A stretch of 39,144 nt of DNA from Ruegeria lacuscaerulensis ITI-1157 (lineage in GTDB: Bacteria; Pseudomonadota; Alphaproteobacteria; Rhodobacterales; Rhodobacteraceae), in contig GG704596.1 of NCBI GenBank assembly GCA_000161775.1, positions 515,375-554,518 of the forward strand, in the 5' to 3' direction. The notes below the pieces were generated by a model. That model was not told the origin of the DNA. It saw only the letters and a list, made by a program, of their open reading frames with translations, and ran no database searches. Below, piece by piece: positions 16,444 to 26,481 of the stretch. The stretch's first letter is position 1. Every line of letters begins with the position of its first letter. The translations under genes and the position numbers were made by a program.

Positions 16444-16492
16444 GGGGCCACCTCCTGTGTCAGAGCGTAGCCCCAGGCGCGTTCGGGTCAAA

Positions 16493-18067
16493 TCAGGCCA
16501 GTTCGCCGGCCAGCGCCTTGTCGATCAGGGCGATGGTTTCCGGCACGCCATAAAGCGCAATGAACCCGCCGAAGCGTGGCCCCTGGCTGGCGCCCAGCAG
16601 CACCTCGTACAGCGCCGTGAACCAGGCGCGCATCGGATCGAACCGCTCGCGGCCGATCGCATAGACCACCGACTGCAACGCTTCGTCCTCGATCGGGCCG
16701 TCATAGGCCTGCAATGCGGCCTTCAATGCCTCCAGCGCCTCGCGCTCCTGCTCGGTCGGGGCCCGGTGCTGGCGGGTGGGTTTGACGAAATCGTTGTAGT
16801 ACCGCACCGCAAACCCGGCCGCCTGGTCCAGGTCGGGGTGGGTCTCGGCCGTGGCCTCGGGCGCATAGCGGCGGATGAAGCCCCACAGGGTCTCCTTGTC
16901 CTCGGCCCCGGACACCGACGCCAGGTTCAGCAGCATCGCGAAGGGCACGATCAGGGTCGATTCAGGCACCTCGCCGCCGTGGATGTGCCAGACCGGGTTG
17001 TTCAGCTGCGCCTTCAGCTCCTGCCCCGGATAGGCCCGCAGCTGCTGGTGATACTCGTCCACCGCCTTGGGGATCACGTCGAAATACAGCCGCTTTGCCG
17101 TCTTGGGCTTCTGGTACATGAAATACGACAGGCTTTCGGGCGCGGCATAGGTCAGCCACTCCTCCATCGACAGACCGTTGCCCTTCGATTTCGAGATCTT
17201 CTGGCCATGTTCGTCGTTGAACAGCTCATAGCTCAGCGACTCGGGCGGCAGCTTGCCCAGCGCTCGGCAGATCTTGGACGACTGCGTGACCGAGTCGATC
17301 AGGTCCTTGCCCGACATCTCGTAATCCACGCCCAGCGCGGCCCAGCGCAGCGCCCAGTCGGGCTTCCACTGCATCTTGACATGGCCGCCGGTGACCGGGA
17401 TCTCGACCCGCTCGCCATCGGGCTCTTCATAGACGATGGTGCCCTTGGCGACATTGCGCTCCAGCGTCGGCACCTGCAGCACATGGCCCGTCTTGGGCGA
17501 GATCGGCAGGAAGGGCGAATAGGTCTCGCGCCGCTCGGGGCCCAGCGTCGGCAGCATGATCTCCATGATCTTGTCGAACCGCTCCAGCGCCACCAGCAGC
17601 ATCTCGTCGAAACGCCCGCTGGTGTAATACTCGGTGGCCGAGGCGAACTCGTAGTCGAACCCGAAACTGTCGAGGAACTCGCACAGCCGCGCGTTATTGT
17701 GCTGGGCAAAGCTCTCATGCGTGCCGAACGGGTCGCGCACCTTGGTCAGCGGCAGGTTCAGATCCTGCTTCAACTCTTCCTGCATCGGCACGTTGCCCGG
17801 CACCTTGCGGAACCCGTCCATGTCGTCGGAAAAGCAGATCAGTTTGGTGGGGATGTCGCTCAGCTGTTCAAAGGCGTGACGCACCATCGAGGTCCGCGCC
17901 ACCTCGCCGAAGGTGCCGATATGCGGCAGGCCCGAAGGGCCATAGCCGGTCTGGAACAGCACGTACCCCTTTTCCGGCGGTGCTTTCTGATAGCGTTTAA
18001 GCACCCGGCGCGCCTCTTCGAAAGGCCAGGCCTTGGACGACATCGCGGCTTCACGCAGTTCAGACAT
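16493..18067 (-). CDS. lysS: Lysyl-tRNA synthetase, class I
   Basis: 524 residues from the ATG at 18067. This is the class I (archaeal-type) LysRS, also usual in alphaproteobacteria, not the class II enzyme of E. coli. The HIGH-like motif is [13 protein letters not shown] (about 44-56) and the KMSKS motif KISKSKG (about 295), in the Rossmann catalytic core; the C-terminal ~200 residues form the helical anticodon-binding part. It charges tRNA-Lys with lysine using ATP. The long open frame on the opposite strand is a codon-bias shadow. Confidence 0.95.
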   Translation of the reverse strand: MSELREAAMSSKAWPFEEARRVLKRYQKAPPEKGYVLFQTGYGPSGLPHIGTFGEVARTSMVRHAFEQLSDIPTKLICFSDDMDGFRKVPGNVPMQEELKQDLNLPLTKVRDPFGTHESFAQHNNARLCEFLDSFGFDYEFASATEYYTSGRFDEMLLVALERFDKIMEIMLPTLGPERRETYSPFLPISPKTGHVLQVPTLERNVAKGTIVYEEPDGERVEIPVTGGHVKMQWKPDWALRWAALGVDYEMSGKDLIDSVTQSSKICRALGKLPPESLSYELFNDEHGQKISKSKGNGLSMEEWLTYAAPESLSYFMYQKPKTAKRLYFDVIPKAVDEYHQQLRAYPGQELKAQLNNPVWHIHGGEVPESTLIVPFAMLLNLASVSGAEDKETLWGFIRRYAPEATAETHPDLDQAAGFAVRYYNDFVKPTRQHRAPTEQEREALEALKAALQAYDGPIEDEALQSVVYAIGRERFDPMRAWFTALYEVLLGASQGPRFGGFIALYGVPETIALIDKALAGELA

Positions 18068-18325
18068 CTGATCGGATCTCCATCGGGAAAAACAGCGCCA
18101 GCCACCCCATGCAGCCGGGCCACCCCTCCTATTGTGCCGGTGCAGCATGAGTCAATAAAGCATGCCCCCTCTCACCCGACAAAACCGCTGTTTTTCGCGG
18201 CAAACACGCACCCACAGCATCGTGCGGCACACCGAGGCCCTTCGATCCGCTCGCAAGAAGCGGTTGAACCCTGCTGCGCGCGCTCCTATCGTGCCGCGGC
18301 AGACAGCCCAATTCAGGACGCACCC

Positions 18326-18748
18326 ATGACCCAAGCCGTTGCCCACCCCATGTCGCCCCAGGACTGCCTCGTGGCAATCATGGTGGCCGTCTCCGCATCT
18401 GACGAGAACATCCGCACGGCCGAATTGGTCAAGATCGAGGCTGCGGTGAACATGCTGCCGGTTTTTGCCGAATACGACATCGACCGCATGCGGCGCGTCT
18501 CGCAGATCGTGTTCGACCTGTTCGAGCAGGAAGACGGCCTGGATGCGCTGTTCGGCCTGATCCGCGACAACCTGCCGGAACGGCTGCATGAAACGGCCTA
18601 TGCGCTGGCCTGCGACGTGGCCGCCGCAGATGGTGCGCTGGCCGAAACCGAGCTGCGCCTGCTGGAAGAAATCCGCTATGAGCTGAGCATCGACCGCCTG
18701 CATGCCGCCGCGATCGAACGCGGCGCCCGGGCCCGGCACACGGTCTGA
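18326..18748 (+). CDS. TerB family tellurite-resistance-like protein
   Basis: 140 residues from the ATG at 18326. All-helical TerB/DjlA-like fold: QDCLVAIMVAVSASDENIRT, AELVKIEAAVNMLPVFAEYD and ACDVAAADGALAETELRLLE, the last being the acidic AxxDGxLxxxE metal-binding type repeat seen twice in TerB proteins. Stand-alone TerB proteins are widespread and their role outside the ter cluster is unknown. It converges with dacB, 11 bp apart. Confidence 0.85.
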   Translation: MTQAVAHPMSPQDCLVAIMVAVSASDENIRTAELVKIEAAVNMLPVFAEYDIDRMRRVSQIVFDLFEQEDGLDALFGLIRDNLPERLHETAYALACDVAAADGALAETELRLLEEIRYELSIDRLHAAAIERGARARHTV

Positions 18749-18759
18749 CACGGCTCGGA

Positions 18760-20238
18760 TCAGCTTCCGTACAGCGCGCCCCAGCGTTCGATCAACGCCT
18801 GTTGCAGCCTGCGTGACCGGCGGTTCCAGCTGCGCGCGCCGTCGGGGCGTTCGCGGGCCTCTCGCGGGATGGTCGCACGGTGCGCCATGTCGGCGGTGAA
18901 AATCGCAAAAGCCAGCTCGGTCCCGCCGGCGGTGGTCAGAAACCCGCCCAGGCCGGACACGAAGTTCAACGTCCCGGTCTTGGCATCGACCTTGACCGGG
19001 TGCCCGACCACCCGCCCCCCCTTGGCGTCCGTCAACGTGAACGGCTTGAGCAACGGCCGCAGCAGCCCATCCTGCCGGGCCGCAACCAGCGCCTTGACCA
19101 GATCCGACGGCGCCATGCGTGACGCATCGCCCAGACCCGAGTGATCCACCATCGCAATGCGGCCGGCCCCGTATTTCCTAGCGGCCCAGCGGTTCATTTC
19201 AGCGGCGGACTCGGCCAATGAACGCGGATAGATCCCGCGCGCCTTGGTCGCGGCCATACCCACCATCTCGGCCGTCAGGTTCGTGGAATACTTGAGCATC
19301 CCTTTCAGGATGCTGTCCAACGCATCGCTCTGATGCACAACCAGCACCTGTCCCCGCAGGGTCTGCCGCGTGACCTGCACCCGGCCCAAAACGATCCCGT
19401 TCACCCGGGCCAGCGTCCGGAATACGTCACCGGCATAAAGCGCCGGTTTGCGCACGGGCAACCATCGCGCGCCGCCCTTGCCCAACGCGCCCTTGGCCAC
19501 GGTCCACCGGTCCTGCCGGGCGCTGCGTTGATAGGTGTAGATCGGCAGACTGCGCGCCTCGACCCGCATCCGCGCCATGTCCACGGACGGGGTGTAGTTG
19601 GCGCTGCGCGCATCCATCGACACATCGTACCCCGAGGTCCCCAGTTTCCACTCGAAATGCACGCGGTTGAAGTTCAAGGAAATCCCGCTGACCGACGGAC
19701 TGTAACCCACATGGTCCGGCTGGCCCGGATCGATGCTGAACACATAGGGCAAGGCCCCTTCATACACCTTGAAGGCGCCTCGCACCTCGGTCACCCCGGC
19801 CTTGCGCAGATCGGCGGCCATACCTGCCAGCGCGTCGGTATCCAACAGCGGATCACCCCCGCCCGCCAGAATCAGGTCGCCCTTCAGGATACCGTTCTCG
19901 ATGGGTCCATCCGCAATCAGCACCGTCTTGAACCGATGGTCAGGCCCCAACACGTCCAACGCATAAAGCGCCGTCAGCGCCTTGGCGACGCTGGCCGGAG
20001 GCAGCCCCCGCTCGCCCTCGTACGCCTCCAGTTCCGCGCCTGTCTTGACATCGGCCACGGCAAACGCGACCTCACCCTTCAGGCCCGCCGCCGCAACGAT
20101 CCGCTCAGGCGCCGAGAGGTCGGCACCGCGTGCAACCGGCCGCACCGACACCGCCGGCGCACCGGCCAGACCGACTGCGGGAATCACGCTGGCCCCGACA
20201 CCCCCCAGAAAAAAACGGCGCGAAATACGATCGAACAT
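18760..20238 (-). CDS. dacB: D-alanyl-D-alanine carboxypeptidase/endopeptidase (PBP4, peptidase S13)
   Basis: 492 residues. The start carries a twin-arginine-like signal (SRRFFLGGVGASVIPAVGLA). The three penicillin-binding motifs of the S13 family are visible: SVAK (83-86), STN (318-320) and KTG (420-422), plus MVDHSGLGDASRM, the usual segment before the third motif. It trims peptide cross-links in peptidoglycan in the periplasm. It follows nadD on the same strand with a 65-bp gap. Confidence 0.93.
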   Translation of the reverse strand: MFDRISRRFFLGGVGASVIPAVGLAGAPAVSVRPVARGADLSAPERIVAAAGLKGEVAFAVADVKTGAELEAYEGERGLPPASVAKALTALYALDVLGPDHRFKTVLIADGPIENGILKGDLILAGGGDPLLDTDALAGMAADLRKAGVTEVRGAFKVYEGALPYVFSIDPGQPDHVGYSPSVSGISLNFNRVHFEWKLGTSGYDVSMDARSANYTPSVDMARMRVEARSLPIYTYQRSARQDRWTVAKGALGKGGARWLPVRKPALYAGDVFRTLARVNGIVLGRVQVTRQTLRGQVLVVHQSDALDSILKGMLKYSTNLTAEMVGMAATKARGIYPRSLAESAAEMNRWAARKYGAGRIAMVDHSGLGDASRMAPSDLVKALVAARQDGLLRPLLKPFTLTDAKGGRVVGHPVKVDAKTGTLNFVSGLGGFLTTAGGTELAFAIFTADMAHRATIPREARERPDGARSWNRRSRRLQQALIERWGALYGS

Positions 20239-20303
20239 GGGTCAATTAAAATCTCAGAGATCCGGGCAGACAACTGCTCAAATCCAATATGCGCCCACGG
20301 GGG

Positions 20304-20924
20304 CTATTCCGGCAACACTTCATCCGTCCAACCACCGCGCAACCGGATCTGGGTCGAACTGACGTCAATCATCGGCACGTTCACGAAACACCACGCCGGT
20401 GCTTCGGCGCGACCCAGCAGGTGCCGTGCGGTCCCGTCGATCCGATACTGCGCATAGACCCGCGCCGCGGGCGACATCCGCGCCGAAATCCGGTCTCCGG
20501 GCCGGGCAACAACGCCGACCGGAACGTTGTCCATGATCCAGCGCCAGTCCTTCCACAGGTGGAACTGGGCCAGATTGTCGGCCCCCATCAGCCAGACGAA
20601 CCGGACGCCGGGATACAGCCGGCGCAGGGCGGCCAGCGTATCGGCCGTGGCCCGCGTGCCGATGCGCGCCTCGATATCCGTGACCGCGACGCGGGGGTGG
20701 CGCATGATCGTGCGCGCCGCTTCCATGCGGCGCGCCAGCGGGGCCGGCCCGCGGTCCTTCAGCGGGTTGCCCGGCGACACCAGCCACCAGACCCGGTCCA
20801 ACCCGAAGGCCTTCATCGCCTCGCGCGTCACATGGACATGCCCCGCATGCGGCGGATCGAAAGACCCGCCGAACAAGCCCACGACCTGCCCGGGCCGCGC
20901 GAAAGGGATGGTGCTGCGAAACAT
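20304..20924 (-). CDS. nadD: Nicotinate-nucleotide adenylyltransferase
   Basis: 206 residues from the ATG at 20924. The nucleotidyltransferase motif [11 protein letters not shown] (19-29) contains the HxGH catalytic signature, and [12 protein letters not shown] and [12 protein letters not shown] (ISSTxIR) are the other family marks. It makes deamido-NAD from nicotinate mononucleotide and ATP. GGAGG touches this ATG with almost no spacing, so an in-frame TTG at 20960 (12 codons earlier) could be the true start. nadE, the next enzyme of the pathway, is at 33274-34932. Confidence 0.93.
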   Translation of the reverse strand: MFRSTIPFARPGQVVGLFGGSFDPPHAGHVHVTREAMKAFGLDRVWWLVSPGNPLKDRGPAPLARRMEAARTIMRHPRVAVTDIEARIGTRATADTLAALRRLYPGVRFVWLMGADNLAQFHLWKDWRWIMDNVPVGVVARPGDRISARMSPAARVYAQYRIDGTARHLLGRAEAPAWCFVNVPMIDVSSTQIRLRGGWTDEVLPE

Positions 20925-21074
20925 CCTCCGTGGATGTTCAGAACCGGGCGGACTTGTCAATCCAAGGCCACAGCCCGACGGCGAGCGAATGCGCGTAACG
21001 CATCAGCTTGCCCCGCCTGCCGTGCTTGGCTATCAAGCGGGTCAACCTGAATTCCCCGATCCAGAGGACGCGAC

Positions 21075-22742
21075 ATGGCCGCCTATCAATATGTCTACCA
21101 CATGCAGGGTGTCTCGAAGACCTATCCCGGTGGCAAGAAGTGTTTTGAGAACATCCACCTGAGCTTTCTGCCCGGCGTGAAGATCGGTGTCGTCGGCGTC
21201 AACGGCGCCGGTAAATCGACCCTGCTCAAGATCATGGCCGGCCTCGACAAGGACTTCACCGGCGAGGCCTGGGCCGCCGATGGCGCCAAGGTCGGCTACC
21301 TGCCGCAGGAACCGCAGCTGGACCCGAACCTGACCGTCCGTGAAAACGTCATGCTGGGCGTGGCCGAGAAAAAGGCGAAGGTCGACCGGTTCAACGAGAT
21401 CGCGATGGAAATCGCCGAGAACTACTCGGACGAGTTGATGGAGGAGATGACCGCCCTGCAGGACGCGATCGACGCGGAAAACCTGTGGGACCTGGACAGC
21501 CAGATCGACGTGTCGATGGAGGCGCTGCGCTGCCCGCCGGACGATGCCGATGTCGCAACCCTCTCGGGCGGCGAGAAACGCCGCGTGGCGCTGTGCAAGC
21601 TGCTGCTCGAAGCGCCTGACATGCTGCTGCTGGACGAACCGACCAACCACCTGGACGCCGAGACAATCGCCTGGCTGCAACAACACCTGATCGACTACAA
21701 GGGCACCATCCTGATCGTCACCCACGACCGCTACTTCCTTGATGACATCACCGGCTGGATCCTGGAACTCGACCGCGGACGCGGCATTCCGTACGAGGGC
21801 AACTATTCCTCGTGGCTGGAACAGAAGGCCAAGCGGCTGGAGCAGGAAGCCCGCGAGGACAAGTCCAAGCAGAAGACCCTGCAGCGCGAACTGGAATGGA
21901 TGCGTCAGGGGCAAAAGGCGCGTCAGGCCAAATCCAAGGCCCGCATCAACGCCTACAACGAGTTGGCCGAACAGTCCGAGCGCGAGAAGCTGACCCGCGC
22001 CCAGATCGTCATCCCCAACGGCCCACGCCTGGGCAGCAAGGTGATCGATGTCAACGGCCTGTCCAAGCATATGGGCGACAAGCAACTGATCGAGAACCTG
22101 TCCTTCAGCCTTCCGCCGGGCGGCATCGTCGGCGTCATCGGCCCCAACGGCGCCGGCAAATCGACACTGTTCAAGATGCTCACCGGCCAGGAAAAACCTG
22201 ATGCGGGCACCATCGAATACGGCGACACGGTGCAACTGTCCTATGTCGATCAGTCGCGCGATGACCTCAACGACAACGACACCGTGTGGGAGGCGATCAC
22301 GGGCGGTGCCGAGATCATCCAATTGGGTGACGCGCAGGTCAATTCCCGCGCCTATTGCTCGTCCTTCAACTTCAAGGGCGGCGACCAGCAGAAAAAGGTC
22401 TCGCTGTTGTCAGGGGGCGAGCGCAACCGCGTCCACATGGCCCGCCTGCTGAAAGAGGGCGGCAACGTCCTGCTGCTGGACGAACCGACCAACGATCTTG
22501 ACGTGGAAACCCTGCGCGCGCTGGAAGACGCGCTGGTCGATTTCGCCGGCTGCGCCGTGGTGATCTCGCACGATCGTTTCTTCCTCGACCGGATCTGTAC
22601 GCATATCCTCGCCTTCGAAGGTGACGCTCATGTCGAGTGGTTCGAGGGCAACTTTGCCGACTACGAAGAGGACAAGAAGCGCCGTCTTGGCCCCGACGCG
22701 CTGGAACCCAAGCGGTTGAAGCACAAGAAATTTGCGCGATAA
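21075..22742 (+). CDS. ettA: Energy-dependent translational throttle protein (ABC-F)
   Basis: 555 residues, the usual EttA length. Two ABC domains: first with Walker [10 protein letters not shown] (41-49), signature [16 protein letters not shown] and Walker [14 protein letters not shown]; second with [24 protein letters not shown] and [13 protein letters not shown]. Between them lies the charged P-site tRNA interaction linker (about 240-320, rich in Lys, Arg and Glu). There are no membrane helices. It binds the ribosomal E site and gates elongation by ATP level. AGAGGAC precedes the ATG. A hairpin ends the gene. Confidence 0.95.
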   Translation: MAAYQYVYHMQGVSKTYPGGKKCFENIHLSFLPGVKIGVVGVNGAGKSTLLKIMAGLDKDFTGEAWAADGAKVGYLPQEPQLDPNLTVRENVMLGVAEKKAKVDRFNEIAMEIAENYSDELMEEMTALQDAIDAENLWDLDSQIDVSMEALRCPPDDADVATLSGGEKRRVALCKLLLEAPDMLLLDEPTNHLDAETIAWLQQHLIDYKGTILIVTHDRYFLDDITGWILELDRGRGIPYEGNYSSWLEQKAKRLEQEAREDKSKQKTLQRELEWMRQGQKARQAKSKARINAYNELAEQSEREKLTRAQIVIPNGPRLGSKVIDVNGLSKHMGDKQLIENLSFSLPPGGIVGVIGPNGAGKSTLFKMLTGQEKPDAGTIEYGDTVQLSYVDQSRDDLNDNDTVWEAITGGAEIIQLGDAQVNSRAYCSSFNFKGGDQQKKVSLLSGGERNRVHMARLLKEGGNVLLLDEPTNDLDVETLRALEDALVDFAGCAVVISHDRFFLDRICTHILAFEGDAHVEWFEGNFADYEEDKKRRLGPDALEPKRLKHKKFAR

Positions 22743-22765
22743 CACTCCTGACACATCTCCGGATG

Positions 22766-22797
22766 GATAGTGTGGGCAGAAATCAGCCCATACTATC
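22766..22797 (+). terminator. Hairpin after ettA
   Basis: GATAGTGTGGGC (22766-22777) and GCCCATACTATC (22786-22797) pair over 12 positions (one G-U) with an 8-nt loop, 24 bp after the ettA stop. No T-run follows. Its place supports starting the next gene at 22827, not at the upstream GTG inside the hairpin. Confidence 0.6.
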
Positions 22798-22826
22798 ACC
22801 GGGATGATGGACAGTTGGAGAACGGT

Positions 22827-23192
22827 ATGGCGGAAGCGCTACTGTTCCTTGGTTTCTTTCTGCTCGCAAGCATTTCGGTGTGTGTGTCTTCGCTGTTCTT
22901 GGCGTCTGTGTTTCCATTCTTCAACTTCAAGAAAGAGTATACCGAGCATCTATTGAGGGTAAGCGGCGCACCGCCCACCCGTCTTCGTCTGCTTCTGACG
23001 GTTTACGGGGCTAACAGCTATTTCTTTAAGATTGATTGGGGGTACGATTCACCTGCACCGGGCGCACTCAAAACCACTCCAAATCGCAACCTTATTCGCA
23101 TGCCCCTCCTTGCACTTGCGACCTTGATTTTTACCGTGTTCCTGCGGGTTGCCGCATTCGCGATGTTCAACATCATCCCGGCACGAATCTAA
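22827..23192 (+). CDS. Small hypothetical membrane protein
   Basis: 121 residues from the ATG at 22827, with TTGGAG six bases before it. One helix at the N-terminus (LFLGFFLLASISVCVSSLFL region, about 4-30) and one near the C-terminus (PLLALATLIFTVFLRVAAFA, about 91-112) flank a soluble loop. The DNA is less GC-rich than ettA. I do not recognise the family. It stands alone between ettA and a long non-coding stretch. Confidence 0.6.
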   Translation: MAEALLFLGFFLLASISVCVSSLFLASVFPFFNFKKEYTEHLLRVSGAPPTRLRLLLTVYGANSYFFKIDWGYDSPAPGALKTTPNRNLIRMPLLALATLIFTVFLRVAAFAMFNIIPARI

Positions 23193-23613
23193 AAAACGAC
23201 ATCCCGGCATCTGGCTGATTGCTTGTCCCGATACGGGCACTCGGGCGTCCGAATGCCATTCACTGGAGTCGACTATCAGACAAATGACCGATCCTCTCTC
23301 TTGGCCGTGCCGCTGCCGGCTTCGCGGCGGTTCTGCCCGCATAGGGCGCGATAATCTGACAACAAAAAAGCCCGTGGCAGGTTCGAATTCAGTTCGGCGG
23401 ATTTACGTTCAAAACGCCCTCTGCCCCCTGAAAGCACAACACATTCTGCCCAACTGGCCCTTGCCATATGGCCCTCACAATGCCATATGAACCGAGCTTA
23501 CGTTTTTCTACTTCGACCTACTGTCTCCGTTTTCGGCGTTCAGTCTATCGATACAGACAACGACGCCGGGCTGCCGCACTTCCGCGGGCAGCGTAAAGAC
23601 AGGAGATACGGAT
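23193..23613. other. Non-coding stretch upstream of the cold-shock gene
   Basis: About 420 bp without a convincing gene. Open frames here lack ribosome-binding sites and protein-like composition. It holds a direct repeat TGCCATATG (23462-23470 and 23481-23489) 19 bp apart, and a hairpin GCTGCC/GGCAGC (23570-23592) ending 8 bp before the Shine-Dalgarno AGGAG of the cold-shock gene. It probably contains a long 5' leader for that gene. Confidence 0.5.
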
Positions 23614-23820
23614 ATGCCCGCAGGCACCGTAAAATGGTTCAACACCACCAAAGGCTTCGGCTTCATCGCACCGGAAGATGGCGGCAAGGACGTGTTCGTG
23701 CACATCTCGTCCGTCGAGCGTTCGGGCCTGACCGGTCTGGCCGACAACCAGAAAGTCACGTACGAGCTGCGCGCTGGTCGTGACGGCCGCGAAAGCGCGG
23801 ACAATATCGAACTGGTGTAA
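23614..23820 (+). CDS. Cold-shock domain protein
   Basis: 68 residues, a single cold-shock (OB-fold) domain. Both RNA-binding motifs are present: RNP1 KGFGFIAPE (about 13-21) and RNP2 VFVHIS (about 28-33), after [14 protein letters not shown]. It binds single-stranded RNA and DNA and acts as an RNA chaperone. AGGAG lies 9 bases before the ATG. The long leader with a hairpin just before the Shine-Dalgarno fits post-transcriptional control known for csp genes. Confidence 0.95.
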   Translation: MPAGTVKWFNTTKGFGFIAPEDGGKDVFVHISSVERSGLTGLADNQKVTYELRAGRDGRESADNIELV

Positions 23821-23828
23821 CCACCAAT

Positions 23829-23850
23829 GGGTGGGCGACCAAGCCCACCC
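23829..23850. terminator. Shared terminator hairpin of the cold-shock gene and trxC
   Basis: GGGTGGGC (23829-23836) and GCCCACCC (23843-23850) form a perfect 8-bp stem with a 6-nt loop, between two convergent genes. On the plus strand CCCTTTT-like sequence follows within 10 bp. Confidence 0.6.
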
Positions 23851-24275
23851 TACCCTTTTGCCCAAGCCACGATCTGCCCGTCACGCATCGCGCCGGATTG
23901 CCGCTTGGCTTCCTTCCCCTTCTGAAATTTTACCATCGTCGGGATGCCCCGGATCTGATACCGCATGCCCGCAGATTGGTGTTTCTGGGTGTCCAGCTTG
24001 ACCAGTCGGGCCTGACCTGTCAGCGCCTCGGCCGCCTTCGAGAACTCGGGCGCCATCATGCGGCACGGCCCGCACCAGGGCGCCCAGAAATCGACCACCA
24101 GCGGCAGGTCGTCGTTTCTTGCGGCCTTTTCCAGAATGGCCGGATCGACGTCGATGGCCTTGCGGGGAACCAACACGGCGCCACAGGTTCCACATTTGGG
24201 ACCGGCCCCCAGCTTTGCTTCGGGTACGCGGTTGAGTTGACCGCACTCCAGGCAGGTCAAAGTCTTGTCAGCCAT
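23850..24275 (-). CDS. trxC: Thioredoxin 2 with zinc ribbon
   Basis: 141 residues. An N-terminal zinc ribbon with two CxxC pairs (CLEC at 8-11 and CGTC at 28-31) precedes a thioredoxin domain with the active site WAPWCGPCRM and cis-proline in IRGIPTMV. This arrangement is that of TrxC, a cytosolic disulfide reductase linked to oxidative stress. It is on its own transcript, convergent with the cold-shock gene and sharing its hairpin. Confidence 0.95.
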   Translation of the reverse strand: MADKTLTCLECGQLNRVPEAKLGAGPKCGTCGAVLVPRKAIDVDPAILEKAARNDDLPLVVDFWAPWCGPCRMMAPEFSKAAEALTGQARLVKLDTQKHQSAGMRYQIRGIPTMVKFQKGKEAKRQSGAMRDGQIVAWAKG

Positions 24276-24467
24276 TCCGGCCCTCCATATTCCATTTCAG
24301 AATGCACATAGGCGGAAAAATCGGCAACGCAATGGCTGTGACTTGCGCAATGTTCGCGGTTCACGCGGCCTGACGGCATCAATCCACGGCCGATCGCGCT
24401 GTGCGCATTGACCCGAACGACCGTCCTGCGGACAATGGTCTCGGTTACTTTTCAGGACATTGACCCA

Positions 24468-25034
24468 ATGAAAATCATGTTTACCCGCCGCACTTTCATC
24501 GCCACATCCGCGGCTGCCTGCACCCTGCCGGGGGCGTCTCAGGCCAAAAAGGCGCAGGAATACGACCCGACCCCGCAATATGTCCGCATCAAGAAACAGT
24601 TCCTGCCGGGGCGACTGCTGGTCGCGCCGCGCTCGTTCTACCTGTATTTCGTGACCGAGCCACGCAAGGCCATCCGCTATGGGTGCGGTGTCGGCAAGGC
24701 CGGACTGGAGTTTACCGGGACGGCAACCATCGACGTCAAGAAGGAATGGCCCACCTGGCGCCCAACCAACGAAATGATCGAGCGGGATCCGGTTGCCTAT
24801 GCCAAGTTCAAGGACAACGACTATGTCCAGCCCGGCGGCGGAGACAATCCGCTGGGGGCGCGTGCCTTGTATCTGTTCCAGAACGGGGTCGATACCTATT
24901 TCCGAATCCACGGCACGACCCAGCCCCAGACAATCGGTCGCGCGGTGTCGAACGGTTGCATCCGGATGCTGAACGCGCATGTGATCGACCTGTATGACCG
25001 CGTCCCCGTCGGAACGGTGGTGACGGTGGTCTAG
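24468..25034 (+). CDS. L,D-transpeptidase (YkuD domain), exported
   Basis: 188 residues. A twin-arginine-like signal (FTRRTFIATSAAACTLPGAS) leads to a YkuD domain with the catalytic motif HGTTQPQTIGRAVSNGCIRM: His in the HGT segment and Cys in SNGCIR. Such enzymes make 3-3 cross-links in peptidoglycan or attach proteins to it. An ATG at 24477 is an alternative start. A cluster of these paralogues is common in Rhodobacterales. Confidence 0.92.
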   Translation: MKIMFTRRTFIATSAAACTLPGASQAKKAQEYDPTPQYVRIKKQFLPGRLLVAPRSFYLYFVTEPRKAIRYGCGVGKAGLEFTGTATIDVKKEWPTWRPTNEMIERDPVAYAKFKDNDYVQPGGGDNPLGARALYLFQNGVDTYFRIHGTTQPQTIGRAVSNGCIRMLNAHVIDLYDRVPVGTVVTVV

Positions 25035-25093
25035 CGCGGCCCAAGCCCCGCTCGGACCGATGGTTGTTGGACCAGTCGCCGGGCAACCGTCAC

Positions 25094-25759
25094 CTAGCCC
25101 CTGTTTTCAGCGGCCTCGACCAGTTGCAGCACCGCCGGACCCAATGCTTCGACGATCAGCGCGACACCTTGGGAATTGGGGTGGATGCCATCCAGTTGCA
25201 TGTATTTTCGGGCTGCCTCGGGATCACCTTCGACCCCTAGCCCGGCAAAAAAGCTGGGCGCGAATACCGTACCATACTCACGAGCCAGATCCGGATAGAT
25301 CGCATCAAATGCCGCCTTGTAGTCGGCGCCGTAGTTGCCCGGCGCCTGCATCCCGATCAGCAGAACCGGCACCCCGGCGGCCTGCGCCGCCTGCAGAATA
25401 CGTTCGATATTGGCGCGCGACACCTGCGGATCGATCCCTCGCAACAGGTCGTTGCCCCCCAGCGCGACGATCATCGCGTCCACATCCGGCGTCAGAGTCC
25501 AGTCGACCCGCGCCGCGCCCCCGGCCGTGGTATCGCCCGAAACCCCGGCATTGATCACCCGCGCATCGACCCCGTGATCCCGCAACCAGCGGGTCAGCTG
25601 CGGTACGAACCCGTCCTGCTCGATCAACCCATAGCCCTGGGTCAGCGAATCTCCCAACGCCGCGATGACGACCTGCTCGGCTGTGGCCGCAAAGCCGCAG
25701 ACGGCAAATGCGCCCGCCATCAGCACCTTGCGCAAATTCCCCATCGCTCCATATCCCAT
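25094..25759 (-). CDS. tesA: SGNH-family arylesterase / thioesterase I (TesA-like)
   Basis: 221 residues. The ATG at 25759 is preceded by GGAGAG at good spacing; an ATG at 25744 is the other candidate. After a signal peptide the GDSL block IAALGDSLTQGYGL carries the nucleophile Ser, with NAGVSGDTTAGG (block II), ALGGNDLLRG (block III, GGND) and DGIHPNSQG (block V, D..H). This is periplasmic TesA. It is divergent from the ybbA-ybbP pair, as in E. coli and many other proteobacteria. Confidence 0.92.
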   Translation of the reverse strand: MGYGAMGNLRKVLMAGAFAVCGFAATAEQVVIAALGDSLTQGYGLIEQDGFVPQLTRWLRDHGVDARVINAGVSGDTTAGGAARVDWTLTPDVDAMIVALGGNDLLRGIDPQVSRANIERILQAAQAAGVPVLLIGMQAPGNYGADYKAAFDAIYPDLAREYGTVFAPSFFAGLGVEGDPEAARKYMQLDGIHPNSQGVALIVEALGPAVLQLVEAAENRG

Positions 25760-25785
25760 CTAAATCTCTCCAACCGGATGGCCCG

Positions 25786-26481
25786 ATGCCCACGCCCGTT
25801 CTGACCCTTGAAAATGCCGCTTTGACGCTGAATGGCAATGCCGGACCCATCGAAATCCTGCACGACATCACGCTTTCGGTGGGCCGGGGCGAGTCTCTGG
25901 GCCTGATCGGCCCGTCCGGATCGGGCAAGTCGTCTCTGCTGATGCTGATGGGGGGGCTTGAACGGGCCTCGGCGGGCCGAATTACGGCGCTGGGGCACGA
26001 CCTGACCGCGATGAACGAAGACGCGCTGGCCCGCTTCCGTCGCGATTCGATGGGTGTCGTCTTTCAGAATTTCCACCTGATCCCGACCATGACCGCGTTG
26101 GAAAACGTCGCCACTCCGCTGGAACTGGCCGGCCACCGCGATGCCTTTGACCGGGCCGAGGCCGAATTGGACGCGGTGGGCCTGTCGCACCGGCGCGATC
26201 ACTACCCCGCGCAGCTGTCCGGGGGCGAACAGCAGCGGGTCGCCCTGGCTCGCGCATCAGCGCCGCGCCCGCGGATTCTGCTGGCGGACGAGCCCACCGG
26301 CAACCTGGACGAAGCCAACGGTGCTGCGATCGTCGATCTGCTGTTTGGCCTGCGCGACCGCCACGGCGCGACGCTGATCCTTGTCACCCACAGCCGCAGC
26401 CTGGCCGCGCGATGCGACCGGGTCGTGCGTCTGCGCGACGGCCGCATCACCGACGACACCGCGCAAGAGGCCGCGGAATGA
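25786..26481 (+). CDS. ybbA: ABC transporter ATP-binding protein (YbbA/LolD type)
   Basis: 231 residues from the ATG at 25786. Walker A GPSGSGKSS, Q-loop VFQNFHLIP, signature LSGGEQQRVALARA, Walker B ILLADEPTGNLD and H-loop VTHSRS are all present; the order and spacing are of the MacB/LolD class, which works in the envelope by mechanotransmission or lipoprotein release. It overlaps the permease gene by ATGA (26478-26481). The tesA start lies 27 bp away on the other strand. Confidence 0.93.
   Translation: MPTPVLTLENAALTLNGNAGPIEILHDITLSVGRGESLGLIGPSGSGKSSLLMLMGGLERASAGRITALGHDLTAMNEDALARFRRDSMGVVFQNFHLIPTMTALENVATPLELAGHRDAFDRAEAELDAVGLSHRRDHYPAQLSGGEQQRVALARASAPRPRILLADEPTGNLDEANGAAIVDLLFGLRDRHGATLILVTHSRSLAARCDRVVRLRDGRITDDTAQEAAE

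Noticed and set aside
16442..18748. A 768-codon open frame on the plus strand opposite lysS
   Set aside because: It mirrors lysS codons (GC-biased antisense frame). Only the part from 18326 on, with its own start, is a real gene (TerB).
22770..22826. Upstream GTG start for the 121-residue membrane protein
   Set aside because: It lies inside the ettA terminator hairpin; the ATG at 22827 has a well-placed ribosome-binding site.
23385..23400. GGTTCGAATTC, resembling a tRNA T arm
   Set aside because: No acceptor, D or anticodon arm can be folded around it.
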